A stretch of 7,924 nt of DNA, from contig JAJUGC010000084.1 of assembly GCA_029268325.1 (NCBI GenBank), positions 1 through 7,924 of the forward strand, in the 5' to 3' direction. Shown one piece after another: positions 7,027 through 7,924 of the stretch. This DNA is from Gammaproteobacteria bacterium (GTDB taxonomy: Bacteria; Pseudomonadota; Gammaproteobacteria; Pseudomonadales; Oleiphilaceae). Position numbers and translations under genes: made by a program. Numbering within the stretch: the first letter of the stretch is position 1; the number at the start of each line of letters is the position of its first letter. The notes under the pieces were generated by a model. It was not told where the DNA came from, did not search any database, and saw only the letters and a list, made by a program, of their open reading frames with translations.

Positions 7027-7692
7027 TCAAAAGCACGCCTGCACTTCATTGATGGCTCTGGCATAGACGGTACCGTAGAAGGCCCGGTCCTCGCTGTTCA
7101 TATCAATCACCCAGTCGCGCCATTGGCTGCTGCGGAATTGCTCTACGATTTGGCGTTCCGGAAAGGCGCTGATCACGCTGAGTTTGTCGGACAAATCCCA
7201 CAGGCCCGGGCGGGCATACTGGCGATCCATAATCTGGTCAACAATACTGCGCCGATTGATGTGGTCGTGGTAGACCAGGGCAACCTGTTCCGGGCCTTCG
7301 ATCAGGGTAAAGCTATGGCTGCCGCAGTGGCGGGGAAACTGGTAATGGCAAAGGCTCAGGGTGGGGCCTTCCACGGAAGTAGGGGCCAGGTTCAGGTTGC
7401 GGGGTTCGCAATGGATCTTTGCCGTTTGCATGATCCGGCTAATATGGCCCGCATGGCCATAGCGTAGAGCTGTCAGTTCATTCTCATCATAGCCGTCTGC
7501 GCTGTAGCGTTGCGGGGCCTGGGTAGGCCTGGGCGCAGGGCTGTCAACGGGAGGCGCCTGCCGGGGATTAACCGGAGTGATCTGTCCCAGGGGGCGGTAT
7601 TGGCTATCGTCGAATCGACTGTTGTGGGTACAGGCCGCCAAGAGCAGACTGAGGCTGGAAACTACTGCCAAGAATTTCAGACAACGGTGCAT
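7027..7692 (-). CDS. Uncharacterised lipoprotein
   Basis: I do not recognise the family of this 221-residue protein. It begins with a lipoprotein signal peptide: MHRC, a hydrophobic core LAVVSSLSLLL, and a lipobox LAAC with the lipidated Cys21. Residue +2 is Thr rather than Asp, which favours outer-membrane localisation. A proline-rich linker (about 34-62) precedes a globular domain (about 66-221) with four cysteines (95, 115, 123, 220), enough for two periplasmic disulfides. The start is ATG 7690-7692, because AAGGAG lies 6 bases upstream and the signal peptide begins there; the frame stays open upstream to 7779 without support. It is convergent with hcp, across a strong terminator and a repeat tract, and is probably a separate transcription unit. 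It is longer than and unlike TssJ, the T6SS lipoprotein, so a T6SS role is not supported by its sequence. Lipoprotein status is secure; function is unknown. Confidence 0.88.
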   Translation of the reverse strand: MHRCLKFLAVVSSLSLLLAACTHNSRFDDSQYRPLGQITPVNPRQAPPVDSPAPRPTQAPQRYSADGYDENELTALRYGHAGHISRIMQTAKIHCEPRNLNLAPTSVEGPTLSLCHYQFPRHCGSHSFTLIEGPEQVALVYHDHINRRSIVDQIMDRQYARPGLWDLSDKLSVISAFPERQIVEQFRSSQWRDWVIDMNSEDRAFYGTVYARAINEVQACF

Positions 7693-7693
7693 G

Positions 7694-7708
7694 GGCGACT
7701 CCTTCGCC
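7694..7708 (-). promoter_or_regulatory. Shine-Dalgarno of the lipoprotein gene in a hairpin loop
   Basis: On the minus strand, GGCGA and TCGCC flank AGGAG, giving a 5-bp stem with the core ribosome-binding bases exactly in the 5-base loop, just before the ATG. The full AAGGAG spans 7699-7704. The site supports the chosen start. A regulatory effect of the hairpin is inference. Confidence 0.5.
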
Positions 7709-7788
7709 GGTACGGCTTTACTATCCTTACTGATGCCTGTTCTGGGGTTGCCAGGTTTACCGGAGATAGAACCAACCAAAGGAGGTCA

Positions 7789-7924
7789 ATGTCCGGATCA
7801 GGCAGTCGAGAGGCGCAATTTTACCACAAGTTATCAGCTTCTGAAGCCCTGGCTGCTTTGCCTCCTTTTTCGCTCGGTATGGCAGGGGGTATACGCGACA
7901 AAAAGCTCCCATGGAGCCGCAGTC
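7789..7924 (+). CDS. Possible start of a plus-strand gene, cut by the window end
   Basis: An ATG at 7789 follows a near-perfect Shine-Dalgarno, aaaggaggtc (7778-7787), and the frame stays open for 45 codons to the window edge. The peptide begins MSGSGSREAQFYHKLSASEA and continues through a stretch rich in Ala, Leu and Pro. I recognise no family, signal peptide or motif. If real, the gene is divergent from the lipoprotein gene with a 96-base gap. Against it, the best minus-strand promoter overlaps this frame, 45 open codons can occur by chance, and a competing 51-residue frame lies opposite. The strong ribosome site is the main support. Confidence 0.4.
   Translation, partial: MSGSGSREAQFYHKLSASEALAALPPFSLGMAGGIRDKKLPWSRS
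7818..7845 (-). promoter_or_regulatory. Possible sigma-70 promoter for the lipoprotein gene
   Basis: On the minus strand TTCAGA (7845-7840) and TAAAAT (7823-7818) are 16 bases apart, matching TTGACA at 4 of 6 and TATAAT at 5 of 6 positions. Transcription would start near 7811, leaving a leader of about 120 bases before the ATG at 7692. It would lie inside the uncertain plus-strand frame that begins at 7789, so the two calls partly compete. Confidence 0.4.

Noticed and set aside
6840..7052. 70-residue plus-strand frame in the repeat tract
   Set aside because: Its translation runs through palindromic repeats (RNPPYPLYERRGV-like peptide) and there is no ribosome site.
6973..7467. 164-residue plus-strand open frame
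   Set aside because: It is antisense to the lipoprotein, which has a signal peptide, lipobox and good ribosome site; this frame has none of these.
7757..7912. 51-residue minus-strand frame upstream of the lipoprotein
   Set aside because: It has no good ribosome site, no recognisable motif and overlaps the probable lipoprotein promoter.

Overview
This window is the downstream end of a type VI secretion system (T6SS) gene cluster from a gammaproteobacterium. The Hcp resembles the Vibrio cholerae type (from memory of the family), and the coding sequence is moderately GC-rich with dense, coupled genes. The genus cannot be named from this sequence.

Layout: (1) 3-2357 (+) is the 3' part of tssM (icmF/vasK), cut by the left edge of the window. 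It keeps the last transmembrane helix and the whole periplasmic region. (2) 2360-3145 (+) is pppA, a PP2C-type Ser/Thr phosphatase starting 2 bases after the tssM stop. (3) 3174-5930 (+) is ppkA, a Ser/Thr kinase fused through one predicted membrane helix and a long helical region to a C-terminal formylglycine-generating-enzyme-like (FGE/SUMF1) domain. (4) 5931-6100 is a leader with several inverted repeats. (5) 6101-6616 (+) is hcp (tssD), the tube and secreted protein, followed by a strong rho-independent terminator at 6628-6670. (6) 6671-7026 is a gene-free tract holding a short tandem repeat and several palindromes, one of which looks like a dispersed extragenic repeat. (7) 7027-7692 (-) encodes an uncharacterised outer-membrane-type lipoprotein, convergent with hcp. 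(8) 7693-7924 holds its probable promoter and leader and, less securely, the start of a further plus-strand gene that runs off the window.

How the genes work together: TssM is the inner-membrane part of the T6SS trans-envelope complex, and Hcp builds the tube that is fired out. PpkA and PppA are the kinase and phosphatase of the threonine phosphorylation switch that turns T6SS assembly on and off. In Pseudomonas aeruginosa a separate periplasmic FGE-like protein, TagR, acts upstream of PpkA. Here an FGE-like domain is part of the predicted periplasmic half of PpkA itself, so sensing and kinase output may lie in one polypeptide. The usual target Fha and the other Tag proteins are not in this window.

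The most interesting points are the kinase-FGE fusion with its degenerate active site, the structured and fully open leader before hcp, and the unknown four-cysteine lipoprotein whose Shine-Dalgarno lies in a small hairpin loop. I found no clear evidence of a wholly new system.
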